Shown: positions 7,440 to 15,370 of the stretch, piece after piece
Numbering within the stretch: position 1 is the stretch's first letter
Layout of the letters: every line of letters begins with the position of its first letter
Assembly: GCA_024641365.1 (NCBI GenBank)
Contig: JAHEDF010000017.1
Span: 1 to 20,031, forward strand
DNA: 20,031 nucleotides
Direction: 5' to 3'
DNA from: Planctomycetota bacterium
Lineage (GTDB): Bacteria > Planctomycetota > UBA11346
The notes under the pieces: model-generated
Told to the model about the DNA's origin: nothing
Database searches by the model: none
Seen by the model: the letters and a program-made list of their open reading frames with translations, nothing else
Made by a program: the position numbers and the translations under genes

Positions 7440-9218
7440 TTATTCGGGCAACAATGTCAGAGTAACACGACGCACATCCATAAGAACGTGATTCGGAGCC
7501 GATAATGCAGTGAGCGTCAATGCGCCACTACCTTTTTTTAGGTCCATGACGCCGTAATCCCAACTTTTAAATGATTTCATCTGCGACTCCGCTTTGGGAC
7601 GCTCAATCGTATCTTGATTAGTATTGAGTGGCGGATCCCATGCTTCCGAAATTGTACCTGCTAAGTGTGTATCATTATAACGTAATTCAATTTGCGCTCC
7701 GACCGCAGCCGTTGGGGCCGTATAATCTATGGTCACCTGATAGCGTCCGGATGTAACAACATCGATTAACCACACCATAGACCCATTCGTGTCTGTCCAA
7801 TTAACAAAATAGGAACAATTTGGCGCGCTGCTGCTGCGCTTTATACCATCATGCGGTTCACCGTCTCGCGCAGGTAACATCGTTATAGGGAATTCCTTAT
7901 ACCCTACTTCAATGGGGCGCTGATCGACAGAAACGCCTTTCTTTTTGGGTGGTAAGTTTGCCGTTACTTCTGTGCTCCACGCATTAACTGCCTGTTGTAA
8001 TTTTTCGGCAAGCTCCGGTTCTTTCTTATTAATTGGCTCGGTCTGACCGGGATCTGCAATCATGTCATATAAATTACCCTTCGCATCCAAGCGGTGCTGC
8101 TGCGTTCGCACACCGTTCTTTCCACCCCACGTTGTAAACAACATACGGTCTTCCCATTGCACGTTTTGTTTGCGTAATAAGGGCGATAAATCACGGCCAT
8201 CCAATGGCTTGTCACCAACGCGACTAACTTCGGTTAGCGCTAGTAGAGTGGGCAATAAATCAATGGCTCCAGCTATTTGCGTTACGGTATGACCAGCTGG
8301 TAGATGATGTGGCCAGCGCATTAAACAAGTGGAACGAATGCCCCCCTCATCAGTCGATCCCTTTCGTCCCTTCATTCCACCATTATAGCGATAACTATTC
8401 GGACCATTATCAGAAAAATACACTATAATTGTATCATTTTGTAATTGTAAGTCGTCTAATTTTTTTAATACACGACCGACATTCCAATCTTGATTTTCTA
8501 CCATGGCCAATGCGCATCGCGTGTGTTCAGCTACTTCTTGTTTTGGCTCCGTCGCCGATTGTGTTATAGGCATGTCTTTAAAGTGGTTCCAATTTTCTGC
8601 TGGAGCTGCCCACGGTGAATGTGGTGTGCTAAATGGAATGTAACAAAAGAACGGTTTATCCTTATTTGTTTCAATAAAGTGCAGTGCTTGGTCAGTACAA
8701 ATATCAACTATATAACCCGTCGTCGTTATCATTTTACCATTATGTTCTAATGGCGGATTAAAGTACTCGCCCCAATGTCCTGATGTGTGTCCAAAATATT
8801 CCTGAAACCCACGTGCCATCGGATGATAAGGCCACTGACTACCATTATGCCATTTACCAAAAGCACCCGTTGCATAACCAGCAGCGTATAATGCATCAGC
8901 AATAGTCTTTTCATCCACATTGAGTCGTTCTTGCCCTGTCGACACACCGCGCACACCGCCGCGTTGATGATAGCGACCCGTTAAAAACTCTGCGCGCGTA
9001 GGCGAACAAACCGAACAAACATAAAAACGATCTATGGTGACGCCTGCCTGTGCAATAGAGTCAATATTTTTAGTGTTAATCTGTTTATTGCCATTGTGGC
9101 TATAATCACCCCAACCGGCATCATCAGCTAAAAACACTACTACATTTGGTTTTTTGTCCACCGCCAGCAAACAAACACATGACAAAATAAATACCGCAAA
9201 TGTGTGCAAAAATCGCAT
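7440..9218 (-). CDS. Secreted type I (formylglycine) sulfatase
   Basis: The ATG at 9218 gives 592 residues. GAGAGG lies 8 bases upstream, and the protein then opens with a signal peptide (MRFLHTFAVFILSC, cleaved around residue 20), so the longer upstream extension of the frame is rejected. The sulfatase fold follows. Asp32-Asp33 in FLADDAGWGD are metal ligands. CSPTRAEFLTGR at 71-82 carries the Cys converted to formylglycine. GKWH is at 121-124 and FSDNGP at 268-273, with Asp270 and Asn271 as further metal ligands. The family hydrolyses sulfate esters, in this group usually on polysaccharides, and needs a formylglycine-generating enzyme that is not in view. Residues from about 450 to 592 form an extra beta-rich domain resembling carbohydrate-binding or DUF-type tails of planctomycete sulfatases. 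Substrate cannot be read from the sequence. The gene is divergent from a sugar-dehydrogenase-like gene. Confidence 0.93.
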   Translation of the reverse strand: MRFLHTFAVFILSCVCLLAVDKKPNVVVFLADDAGWGDYSHNGNKQINTKNIDSIAQAGVTIDRFYVCSVCSPTRAEFLTGRYHQRGGVRGVSTGQERLNVDEKTIADALYAAGYATGAFGKWHNGSQWPYHPMARGFQEYFGHTSGHWGEYFNPPLEHNGKMITTTGYIVDICTDQALHFIETNKDKPFFCYIPFSTPHSPWAAPAENWNHFKDMPITQSATEPKQEVAEHTRCALAMVENQDWNVGRVLKKLDDLQLQNDTIIVYFSDNGPNSYRYNGGMKGRKGSTDEGGIRSTCLMRWPHHLPAGHTVTQIAGAIDLLPTLLALTEVSRVGDKPLDGRDLSPLLRKQNVQWEDRMLFTTWGGKNGVRTQQHRLDAKGNLYDMIADPGQTEPINKKEPELAEKLQQAVNAWSTEVTANLPPKKKGVSVDQRPIEVGYKEFPITMLPARDGEPHDGIKRSSSAPNCSYFVNWTDTNGSMVWLIDVVTSGRYQVTIDYTAPTAAVGAQIELRYNDTHLAGTISEAWDPPLNTNQDTIERPKAESQMKSFKSWDYGVMDLKKGSGALTLTALSAPNHVLMDVRRVTLTLLPE

Positions 9219-9309
9219 CGTATTTTCCTCTCGCTTTAGAGCATCATAGATAATTGAAACATATACTAAAGTTGCTTTACGTTGTTTATGCATGATGTGG
9301 TCACAAGAC

Positions 9310-9335
9310 CCCAATTAAGCACTATTTTAATTGGG
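9310..9335. promoter_or_regulatory. Perfect 9-bp dyad upstream of sulfatase
   Basis: CCCAATTAA (9310-9318) and TTAATTGGG (9327-9335) are exact inverted copies around an 8-base centre. The dyad lies about 92 bases before the sulfatase start in the divergent sulfatase/dehydrogenase gap. No T-run follows on either strand, so an operator is more likely than a terminator. Function is inferred from position only. Confidence 0.5.
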
Positions 9336-9349
9336 CAGACGTTATCGCG

Positions 9350-9362
9350 ATACAAATTGTAT
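9350..9362. promoter_or_regulatory. ATACAA-A-TTGTAT palindrome, candidate operator
   Basis: Six-base arms ATACAA and TTGTAT flank a single central base. The site lies midway in the 236-base divergent gap, where a dimeric repressor could act on both genes. The shape is compatible with GntR- or LacI-type operators, but no regulator gene of those families is in view. Confidence 0.45.
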
Positions 9363-9426
9363 TTTCATTGTCGTGAATTTCTACAACGCTCTTCGTATGC
9401 GTCTTCTGCAATGACAGCGGCCACCT

Positions 9427-9454
9427 GCTAGCGTAGCGACTCGTTAACGCTAGC
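9427..9454 (+). promoter_or_regulatory. Hairpin abutting the dehydrogenase start codon
   Basis: GCTAGCGT (9427-9434) pairs exactly with ACGCTAGC (9447-9454) around a 12-base loop. Its 3' base directly precedes the ATG at 9455, and no Shine-Dalgarno is visible. In the transcript this would place the initiation region beside a stable stem, which may lower translation or favour the second ATG at 9464. Confidence 0.5.
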
Positions 9455-10237
9455 ATGTTTGCTATGAATACCTCTGCATCTTATAGCGATTTACGCGGTC
9501 AAACTATTCTTATCACAGGCGGCGCTCAAGGAATTGGAGCCGCATTAGTCACGGCATTTGCAGAACAACAGGCACGTGTGGTATTTTTAGACAAAGCAAA
9601 AGAACCAGGCGAGGAGCTGCAAAAACGCTTACGAGCCAATAAATATGATGTAGCCTTTTATGCAGTTGACCTCACTGATGAAACAAAACTTGTCAGCACT
9701 CTGCAAAATGTCTTGGTCAGTCACGGTGCTCCATACGCGCTAATCACCAATGCTGGTTTTGATCCACGTTTTACCATTACCGACATGACCACCGATTCGT
9801 GGGAATCGTTATTTAAACTTAATGTAGGACATGCATTTATTACCAGTAGAACGTGTTTACCTGCCATGATCGCCGCACAGCGGGGCAGCATTATTATGAC
9901 GTCTTCTGCTAATATCTGGCTCGGTGGTGATCGCTTGGCTTGCTACACCGCCACGAAAGCAGCACTTATGGGATTTGTTCGTTCATTGGCTGCTGAGGTC
10001 GGTCGGCATCATATTCGCGTTAATTCAGTTGCTCCTGGTTGGGTAATGACCGAACGACAAATGCAGGACGTCGCCACGGAAGCGGACCGTACTTGGCTTG
10101 TTGAAAAAGGGCAATTATTACCATTTCTTTTGCAGCCAGCCGATATGGCACCCACCTTTTTATTTTTAGCCTCTGATGCGTCTCGTGCCATCACACGACA
10201 AACCATTTTAGTCGATGCTGGGCTAACGAAGGGATAA
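9455..10237 (+). CDS. SDR-family oxidoreductase, sugar-dehydrogenase type
   Basis: A 260-residue classical short-chain dehydrogenase/reductase. Seen directly: the cofactor glycine motif TGGAQGIG at 21-28; Asp46 after the second strand, which favours NAD over NADP; NAG at 99-101; and the catalytic set Asn123, Ser150 or Ser151, Tyr164 and Lys168 (YTATK). The C-terminal part (FLFLASDASRAITRQTILVDAG) is the usual end of the family. The stretch after APGWVMTE (WLVEKGQLLPFLLQPADMA) recalls aldose 1-dehydrogenases of the L-rhamnose or L-fucose type, so oxidation of a deoxy- or neutral sugar is a reasonable but unproven guess. The protein is cytoplasmic. It is divergent from the sulfatase, which fits use of sugars released from sulfated glycans. 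A second in-frame ATG at 9464 is an equally possible start; neither has a clear Shine-Dalgarno. Confidence 0.88.
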   Translation: MFAMNTSASYSDLRGQTILITGGAQGIGAALVTAFAEQQARVVFLDKAKEPGEELQKRLRANKYDVAFYAVDLTDETKLVSTLQNVLVSHGAPYALITNAGFDPRFTITDMTTDSWESLFKLNVGHAFITSRTCLPAMIAAQRGSIIMTSSANIWLGGDRLACYTATKAALMGFVRSLAAEVGRHHIRVNSVAPGWVMTERQMQDVATEADRTWLVEKGQLLPFLLQPADMAPTFLFLASDASRAITRQTILVDAGLTKG

Positions 10238-10286
10238 ACATGTCAGGCAGCCCAATCGCACACTGAGAGCTGCATAAATCTGCACT

Positions 10287-10357
10287 GGAGATTATTGGTC
10301 TTGAGTTGTCCCTTATCTTTACCAGAGAAAAGAGTATAAAGATCAACATCAATCTCC
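10287..10357 (+). other. Nested inverted repeats, possible structured RNA
   Basis: Three pairs nest in order: GGAGATT (10287-10293) with AATCTCC (10351-10357), GTTG (10305-10308) with CAAC (10344-10347), and ATCTTTA (10315-10321) with TAAAGAT (10337-10343). The element lies in the gap of about 230 bases between the dehydrogenase and the TPR gene. It could serve as the 3' end of the first transcript or the leader of the second. No T-run follows it, and no known riboswitch class was recognised. Confidence 0.35.
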
Positions 10358-10471
10358 ATTACACTCATAAAAACTACTCATATCTGCATACGTCATTCGT
10401 ATAGTTGCTCTGCTTGCATGTGACGTCTAATTCAACGATTGACCAACCGTGCCGATGTGCACCGTTCGTGC

Positions 10472-11119
10472 ATGCGCTCGCTGCGATATCTACCGGCATT
10501 ATTTATTTATGCCTGTCTCTCTACTGCCTCTTGGGGAGAAGATGTGGATGTCAATGCGCTCTATAATACTGGCGTTCAACATTTTTATGCCGCGAAACCA
10601 AAAGAAGCGCTTGCATCTTTTGATGCAATGATCGCCGCAACTCCCGCAATTAAACCGCAATTATGGCAACGTGGCATTGCATTATATTACACGAATGATT
10701 TTAAAAGTGGTCGTGAACAATTTGAAATCCACCAAACCGTCAATCCGCGCGATGTGGAAAATGCCGCGTGGCATTTTCTCTGTGTCGCAAAAAGTGAATC
10801 GCTCGAAGCTGCACGCAAGGTGTTCATACCCATTGCGGGCGACTCACGTGTTCCTATGACGGAAATCCATGCGTTGTTTGCTGGCACCGGTACAGAAGAT
10901 GCCGTTATGAAAGCAGCCAATGATGTCAGCTCTGGCAACTATGCATTACGTAATCAATTGTGTTACGCCCATTTATATCTGGGACTCTATCATGAAGTAA
11001 TTGGCAATGCGGATAAAGCGAAAATGCACATGCTCAAAGCCGCAAACGATTATAAGATGACGCATTACATGGGGCGCACCGCACAGGTACATGTGACATT
11101 ACGTGGCTGGGATAAGTAA
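10472..11119 (+). CDS. Exported TPR-repeat protein
   Basis: I place the start at the ATG at 10472 (215 residues). It yields a signal peptide (MRSLRYLPALFIYACLSTASWG) directly, whereas the longer frame begins with TTG and a polar stretch. Neither start has a clear Shine-Dalgarno. The mature protein is a short TPR-like helical repeat protein. A first repeat (ALYNTGVQHFYAAKPKEALASFDAMIA) is followed by a second (WQRGIALYYTNDFKSGREQFE), then NPRDVENAAWHFLCVAKS, and a final pair around YAHLYLGLYHEVIGNADKAK. From memory, the words ALYY-GRxQFE-HxxVNPxDVENAAWHFLC mark a conserved family in planctomycetes and relatives, function unknown. It is probably a periplasmic scaffold. It is on the same strand as its neighbours but separated by long gaps, so an operon is not indicated. 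Confidence 0.82.
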   Translation: MRSLRYLPALFIYACLSTASWGEDVDVNALYNTGVQHFYAAKPKEALASFDAMIAATPAIKPQLWQRGIALYYTNDFKSGREQFEIHQTVNPRDVENAAWHFLCVAKSESLEAARKVFIPIAGDSRVPMTEIHALFAGTGTEDAVMKAANDVSSGNYALRNQLCYAHLYLGLYHEVIGNADKAKMHMLKAANDYKMTHYMGRTAQVHVTLRGWDK

Positions 11120-11283
11120 AACATATAATATGCTTGCTTGTTAGCAGTGGTTTGCCCTCATTTGATGCCGTTCTCTCGGTTCTGTAATTGCCGTCGTGCA
11201 TCACACGGAAGTGCATTCTACACCGGTCCCAGGAATAGGACTTAGTCTCCCATATAGTCAGAAAATGGTACACTGCAGGAGAT

Positions 11284-13326
11284 ATGATTAACCAACGCTC
11301 GGTGCTAAGTCGCTATTTTTCTGCCATCATAGCTGTTTGTTTAGCAACTACATTACTCGCGTTATTTTTTATTATTACAGGTCTACCTTTACCTGCCGTC
11401 GCTATTTTTTTAATAGCAATTGGATTTAGCGCTTGGTTTGGCGGTGCTGGTCCCGGGATTCTTTCTTTATTATTGAGTGTTGTTATTTCTGACCAATTAC
11501 GTCAGTCGATGTTCCCAGAAACTGAGCTCATTCAACGCTTGATTGAAGCTTTTGCCTTGGTTATTGGGGGCATATTAACCATGGCAATGATGATTTTTCG
11601 GGCCACACAAGCGAAATTTCAAATTGAACGTGAACTAGATGCTAGTGAACGACGCCGTACTGAGCAAAATTTATTACAAGAACGTCATCGCATGCAGGTC
11701 TTATTAGAAAATTCACCAGACCGCATTTATTTTAAAGATTTAAAATCACGCTTTGTACTGGTCAGCCCTTCATTAGTATGGAATTTCAAAAAGAAAACAG
11801 CAAGTGAAGTGATTGGGAAAACCGATTTTGACATTTTTACTGTCGAACACGCTCAACCTGCATTCGATGATGAACAAGAAATTATTCGCACTGGAAAAGC
11901 AATTATAAATAAAGAAGAAAAGGAAACATGGCCTGATGGACATGTAACCTGGGCATCTACCACCAAGGTCCCGTATCGCGATCCTGATGGCACTATCGTT
12001 GGCACCTTTGGCATCTCTCGAGATATTACAGTACAAAAAGAAGCGGAGGATTTGCTTCGCCAAGCAAAATTAGAGGCTGAAGCGGCAACCTTGGCGAAAA
12101 GTCAATTCTTAGCGAATATGAGTCATGAATTACGCACACCACTTGGTGCCGTGGTTGGTATGGCAGAAATTTTACTCGAATCAGGCTTAAATCCTGAACA
12201 ACATGAATTTGCAGAAATAATTCATAATTCAGGCAATGGCTTGGTTGCCATGTTAAATGATATTTTAGATTTCTCTAAAAACGAAGCTGGTCATATGGAT
12301 GTTGAAACCATTCCTTTTGATTTGTATTTAGCTATTGATGAAGTTGTTCATTTGCATGCCGCTAATGCAGAAAATCATGCTCTAGAACTAATCGAACGTA
12401 TCGCCCCAAAAACGCCAAATCGACTGATTGGTGATCCCGGCCGTTTACGGCAGATATTGAGCAATCTGATTGGCAATGCTATAAAATTTACTGATGCTGG
12501 CCACGTTTATATTGATGTCAGTGGCACCGTTGCTGATGACAATAAGGTGCAGCTCACAATTAAAGTTATTGATACTGGAATCGGCATCGAAGCCGATAAA
12601 TTAAAATCAATTTTCGATAAATTTACCCAAGCCGATAATTCAATGACGCGACGTTATGGTGGAACTGGGCTAGGCTTGGCTATTTGCAAACAATTAGCTG
12701 AAGGCATGGGTGGTTCATTAGCAGTTGAAAGTACCGTTGGTGAGGGATCAACATTTATACTTAACATATTTTTACCTATCGCCAATGCGACAGCAACAGC
12801 TTTGCCTGTAGATGTCGATATTACTGGCGTTCGCGTGATGATTATTGAAGCAAATGCTGTCCATCGTCGCGTCATGGAAGAGCAGGTACAATCATGGGGA
12901 TGTGACTGTATTTGTTTTCAAAATGCTCAAAATGCCATCGCGGCTGAAAAAACCAATCCGAGTCATGTCGCTATTATCGATGCACATTTACCTGATATGC
13001 ATGGTTTAGATTTGGGGCCCTTATTACGCCGTCAACAAAGTGGCGAACAACTCGGTCTTATATTATTGACGTCAATTGGGCAACGTGGTGACGCAAAAAT
13101 GGCTGAATCCGCAGGGTATAATGGTTATTTAGTAAAGCCGGTGAGGCAGGTCGATTTACGTGACGCCATTGGAGCAGTGCGCCAAGCACAAAAAGCAAAT
13201 ACATTGACTGGCATTGTTACGCGCCACAGCCTCGCTGAAAATCGTGGGCATAGTTCATCAAAACGTCGTAAGCGCACCGATCGCATGAAACCTAAATTAC
13301 CTCCTAAAAACCCTGAGTCACAATAA
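11284..13326 (+). CDS. Hybrid sensor histidine kinase with PAS and receiver domains
   Basis: A 680-residue membrane sensor. Residues 12-105 contain hydrophobic segments with the word WFGGAGPGILSLLLS, typical of the KdpD-like DUF4118 membrane domain. A short coiled coil (105-140) leads to one PAS domain (about 136-250, with PDRIYFKDLKSRF and GISRDIT). The HisKA dimerisation domain has SHELRTP with phosphorylated His281. The ATPase domain shows the N box around Asn398, G1 DTGIGI at 430-435 and G2 YGGTGLGL at 458-465. The receiver domain (517-636) has Asp566, Thr/Ser at about 596 and Lys618, but the usual paired acidic residues are Glu522-Ala523. A basic Lys/Arg tail ends the protein. It would autophosphorylate on His281 and pass phosphate to Asp566; signal and partner are unknown. 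AGGAG lies only 2 bases before the ATG, so the spacing is short. Confidence 0.93.
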   Translation: MINQRSVLSRYFSAIIAVCLATTLLALFFIITGLPLPAVAIFLIAIGFSAWFGGAGPGILSLLLSVVISDQLRQSMFPETELIQRLIEAFALVIGGILTMAMMIFRATQAKFQIERELDASERRRTEQNLLQERHRMQVLLENSPDRIYFKDLKSRFVLVSPSLVWNFKKKTASEVIGKTDFDIFTVEHAQPAFDDEQEIIRTGKAIINKEEKETWPDGHVTWASTTKVPYRDPDGTIVGTFGISRDITVQKEAEDLLRQAKLEAEAATLAKSQFLANMSHELRTPLGAVVGMAEILLESGLNPEQHEFAEIIHNSGNGLVAMLNDILDFSKNEAGHMDVETIPFDLYLAIDEVVHLHAANAENHALELIERIAPKTPNRLIGDPGRLRQILSNLIGNAIKFTDAGHVYIDVSGTVADDNKVQLTIKVIDTGIGIEADKLKSIFDKFTQADNSMTRRYGGTGLGLAICKQLAEGMGGSLAVESTVGEGSTFILNIFLPIANATATALPVDVDITGVRVMIIEANAVHRRVMEEQVQSWGCDCICFQNAQNAIAAEKTNPSHVAIIDAHLPDMHGLDLGPLLRRQQSGEQLGLILLTSIGQRGDAKMAESAGYNGYLVKPVRQVDLRDAIGAVRQAQKANTLTGIVTRHSLAENRGHSSSKRRKRTDRMKPKLPPKNPESQ

Positions 13327-13363
13327 TTAATTATAAGGGTATTTTTTATGCGGTCGTTTGGTG

Positions 13364-13816
13364 TTATTTAAACAAAATTTTTCTGCCATGGATGTCCAAC
13401 ACAACGCGTAATTTTTTTAGGATAGGCAGGCCAATAATACATTGATATTTTTTAGTAAAAACATTTTCCATTTCCATGGTGATGGCATCTTTTAGAACAA
13501 GAGAACGTTCCGCGATGGTCATGGTGCATGATTTAATAACTTTATAGCCTGCATGTCCGCCAGCTGTCCCTGCTTTATTTTGTTGAGACTGACTTGCGAG
13601 CCCTAATTCAGCAAACAGTTGTGGGCCAATCACGGCTGACGCATTACAGCCGGTATCGATAAGTGCAAAAACCGTTTTGTCATTGAGCTTTAATTTTAAT
13701 ACCCAATGTTCATGTTGGCCATATTTTAAAGCCTTTACAGCCTGCCGGTATTTAATCGTGGGCATACTAATTCCAGTATTTTTACTCAGCGTAGAAGCGG
13801 TTTTCTCTGCGCTCAT
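13364..13816 (-). CDS. Retropepsin-like aspartic protease family protein
   Basis: A 150-residue soluble protein with no signal peptide or membrane span. Residues 49-61 (VFALIDTGCNASA) hold the catalytic DTG (Asp54-Gly56) in its usual hydrophobic setting. Residues near 127-145 (CIIGLPILKKLRVVLDIHGRKI) match the second conserved block, in which a small residue after the hydrophobic strand and the following Leu shape the active site. Single-domain proteins like this act as homodimers, one DTG per subunit. The substrate is unknown. The start lies 21 bases downstream of the phosphofructokinase stop on the same strand, so co-transcription is likely. The ATG at 13816 is the first in frame and lacks a strong Shine-Dalgarno; Met18 is an alternative. 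Proteolytic activity is inferred, not shown. Confidence 0.8.
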   Translation of the reverse strand: MSAEKTASTLSKNTGISMPTIKYRQAVKALKYGQHEHWVLKLKLNDKTVFALIDTGCNASAVIGPQLFAELGLASQSQQNKAGTAGGHAGYKVIKSCTMTIAERSLVLKDAITMEMENVFTKKYQCIIGLPILKKLRVVLDIHGRKILFK

Positions 13817-13837
13817 ACATTAACAGGCGATCCCTTG

Positions 13838-15076
13838 TTAATGCTTAACTACCGCTGGTTTACCCATTGGCTGTCCCACACCTTTTAATAATTCATCAAA
13901 CCAGCCGGTGGTAATATCGAATGGCTTTCCGCCTTTGATGCGCGGAAATTCGATAGCACGTAAAATGTTGTTATTGTCTTCGTCGTGACCGATAACGCCG
14001 GACTCTCCGCGCAATCCACAATCAACCGCTAAATCAACCATGCTTTTTATTAAACGTAAATCTTCAGCATTAGCGGCAGCAGCACGGCAATAATAACCAG
14101 ATTTTTGCACTAAGGTTTTTTCTGCTCCTATTAATTTCGCAAATTGTTTTGAAAACCATGATCCGACATTGACTTTATCTAAACGCACATGTCCAAAAGC
14201 ATCGCGTTCTATTTCTTCTCCGCGTGATTCCATTTCAGCAACAATTGATTCTAAGCCCGCACCTTCACTGACAAAAATATTCACACAATCATTACGATCC
14301 ATTGCTAATTTTAGCCGTTTTGCCTCGGCAGCTATATCAATTTGCATTTCTGGGATATAAACCGCATCAATGTCTTGATGATTACGATCTAAATTAAAAC
14401 TGGGTAAGTAATCTTTCCGCATCAACCATTTTCTATAGACGCGAGCAGTTTCCGCAGTTAGCCAACCACAATTACGCCCCATGACTTCGTGGATAATTAA
14501 CATCCGAGGGTTTGCACTTTGTTCGTTGACTACATTACCAAAAAAGTGCGCTCCCTCTTCAGCTGCTGTCCATGCGCCTAAAGATTGACGAATCGGAAAT
14601 ACGTCATTATCGATAGTCTTTGGTAAACCGACAACCGTTAAGTCATAATTGTTGGATTTTAAATATTTAGCGAGATCGGCAGCCGTTGTATTGGTGTCGT
14701 CACCACCAATGGTGTGTAAAATAGTAATACCATCCTTGGTCAATTGTTCTGCGGCAACTTTTAATGGGTCTTCGCCTTCTTTAACCAATCCTCTTTTGAC
14801 GCAATCTTTTACATTGGTTAATTTAACGCGGCTATTACCGATCGGTGATCCGCCATGGCGGTGCAGAATCCCGGCGCCGTCACGAACGGTTTGCGTTACT
14901 TTGACATGTTCACCACGTAATAAACCTTGGTAACCTCCAAGGTAACCAATGATTTCTATATCCGGCGTTAAATCGGTGTAGCGCTCAATTAATCCACCAA
15001 CTGCCGACGATAAACATGGCGCCAAACCACCAGCGGTGAGCATTGCTACTTTATGTTTTTTAGGTGATGAGGACAT
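13838..15076 (-). CDS. pfp: Pyrophosphate-dependent phosphofructokinase
   Basis: A 412-residue member of the phosphofructokinase family. GGDDT at 124-128 has Asp in the position where ATP-dependent enzymes have Gly, and PKTIDND at 152-158 is the active-site block of PPi-type enzymes. MGRNCGWL at 199-206 belongs to the fructose-6-phosphate site. TAGGLAPC at 14-21 is the N-terminal phosphate-binding loop. The enzyme interconverts fructose 6-phosphate plus PPi and fructose 1,6-bisphosphate plus phosphate, reversibly, in the cytoplasm; it serves both glycolysis and gluconeogenesis. GGAG 6 bases before the ATG supports the start. It precedes the retropepsin-like gene by 21 bases. The 294-base region upstream carries a GCGTTG/CAACGC hairpin (15108-15128) and a 12-bp palindrome (15209-15220). 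Confidence 0.95.
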   Translation of the reverse strand: MSSSPKKHKVAMLTAGGLAPCLSSAVGGLIERYTDLTPDIEIIGYLGGYQGLLRGEHVKVTQTVRDGAGILHRHGGSPIGNSRVKLTNVKDCVKRGLVKEGEDPLKVAAEQLTKDGITILHTIGGDDTNTTAADLAKYLKSNNYDLTVVGLPKTIDNDVFPIRQSLGAWTAAEEGAHFFGNVVNEQSANPRMLIIHEVMGRNCGWLTAETARVYRKWLMRKDYLPSFNLDRNHQDIDAVYIPEMQIDIAAEAKRLKLAMDRNDCVNIFVSEGAGLESIVAEMESRGEEIERDAFGHVRLDKVNVGSWFSKQFAKLIGAEKTLVQKSGYYCRAAAANAEDLRLIKSMVDLAVDCGLRGESGVIGHDEDNNNILRAIEFPRIKGGKPFDITTGWFDELLKGVGQPMGKPAVVKH

Positions 15077-15107
15077 GGTTGACTCCGCATGTGGTTAGCA
15101 GGGCGAG

Positions 15108-15128
15108 GCGTTGTAGCGATACCAACGC
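15108..15128 (-). promoter_or_regulatory. Small hairpin in phosphofructokinase leader
   Basis: GCGTTG (15108-15113) and CAACGC (15123-15128) form a 6-bp stem with a 9-base loop. It lies about 31 bases upstream of the phosphofructokinase start. It may be part of the leader transcript or an operator; this could also be chance. Confidence 0.3.
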
Positions 15129-15208
15129 ATCTGACTATGGCTAATATCGACCGGTGCTACGCACGTCGTTTCGAGATTGAAACAAAACTATACATTGCGC
15201 ACTAAAAC

Positions 15209-15220
15209 TGCGCTAGCGCA
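15209..15220. repeat. 12-bp perfect palindrome
   Basis: TGCGCTAGCGCA reads the same on both strands. It lies between the exported-protein stop and the phosphofructokinase start, about 133 bases upstream of the latter. The 7-mer GCTAGCG is shared with the hairpin at 9427-9454. It is a possible operator; no downstream T-run suggests a terminator. Confidence 0.4.
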
Positions 15221-15370
15221 CTAGAAGAAGTTACTGATTACTGTCATGAACTGATCAATGAAAACGATAGACAACTTGCATGGCCCCAATTCTAGATGCG
15301 CTTGTTAATTGTCACAAATGCGAACAGTTATCTTCGGTCTTTCTGAAACTAATCGCCCTGTTTTGTTCAC

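Noticed and set aside
9219..9314. 32-codon N-terminal extension of the sulfatase
   Set aside because: It has no signal peptide, while the inner ATG has GAGAGG at good spacing followed by a signal peptide.
11034..11273. Minus-strand 79-codon frame in the gap before the kinase
   Set aside because: It overlaps the TPR gene in antisense and shows no family features.
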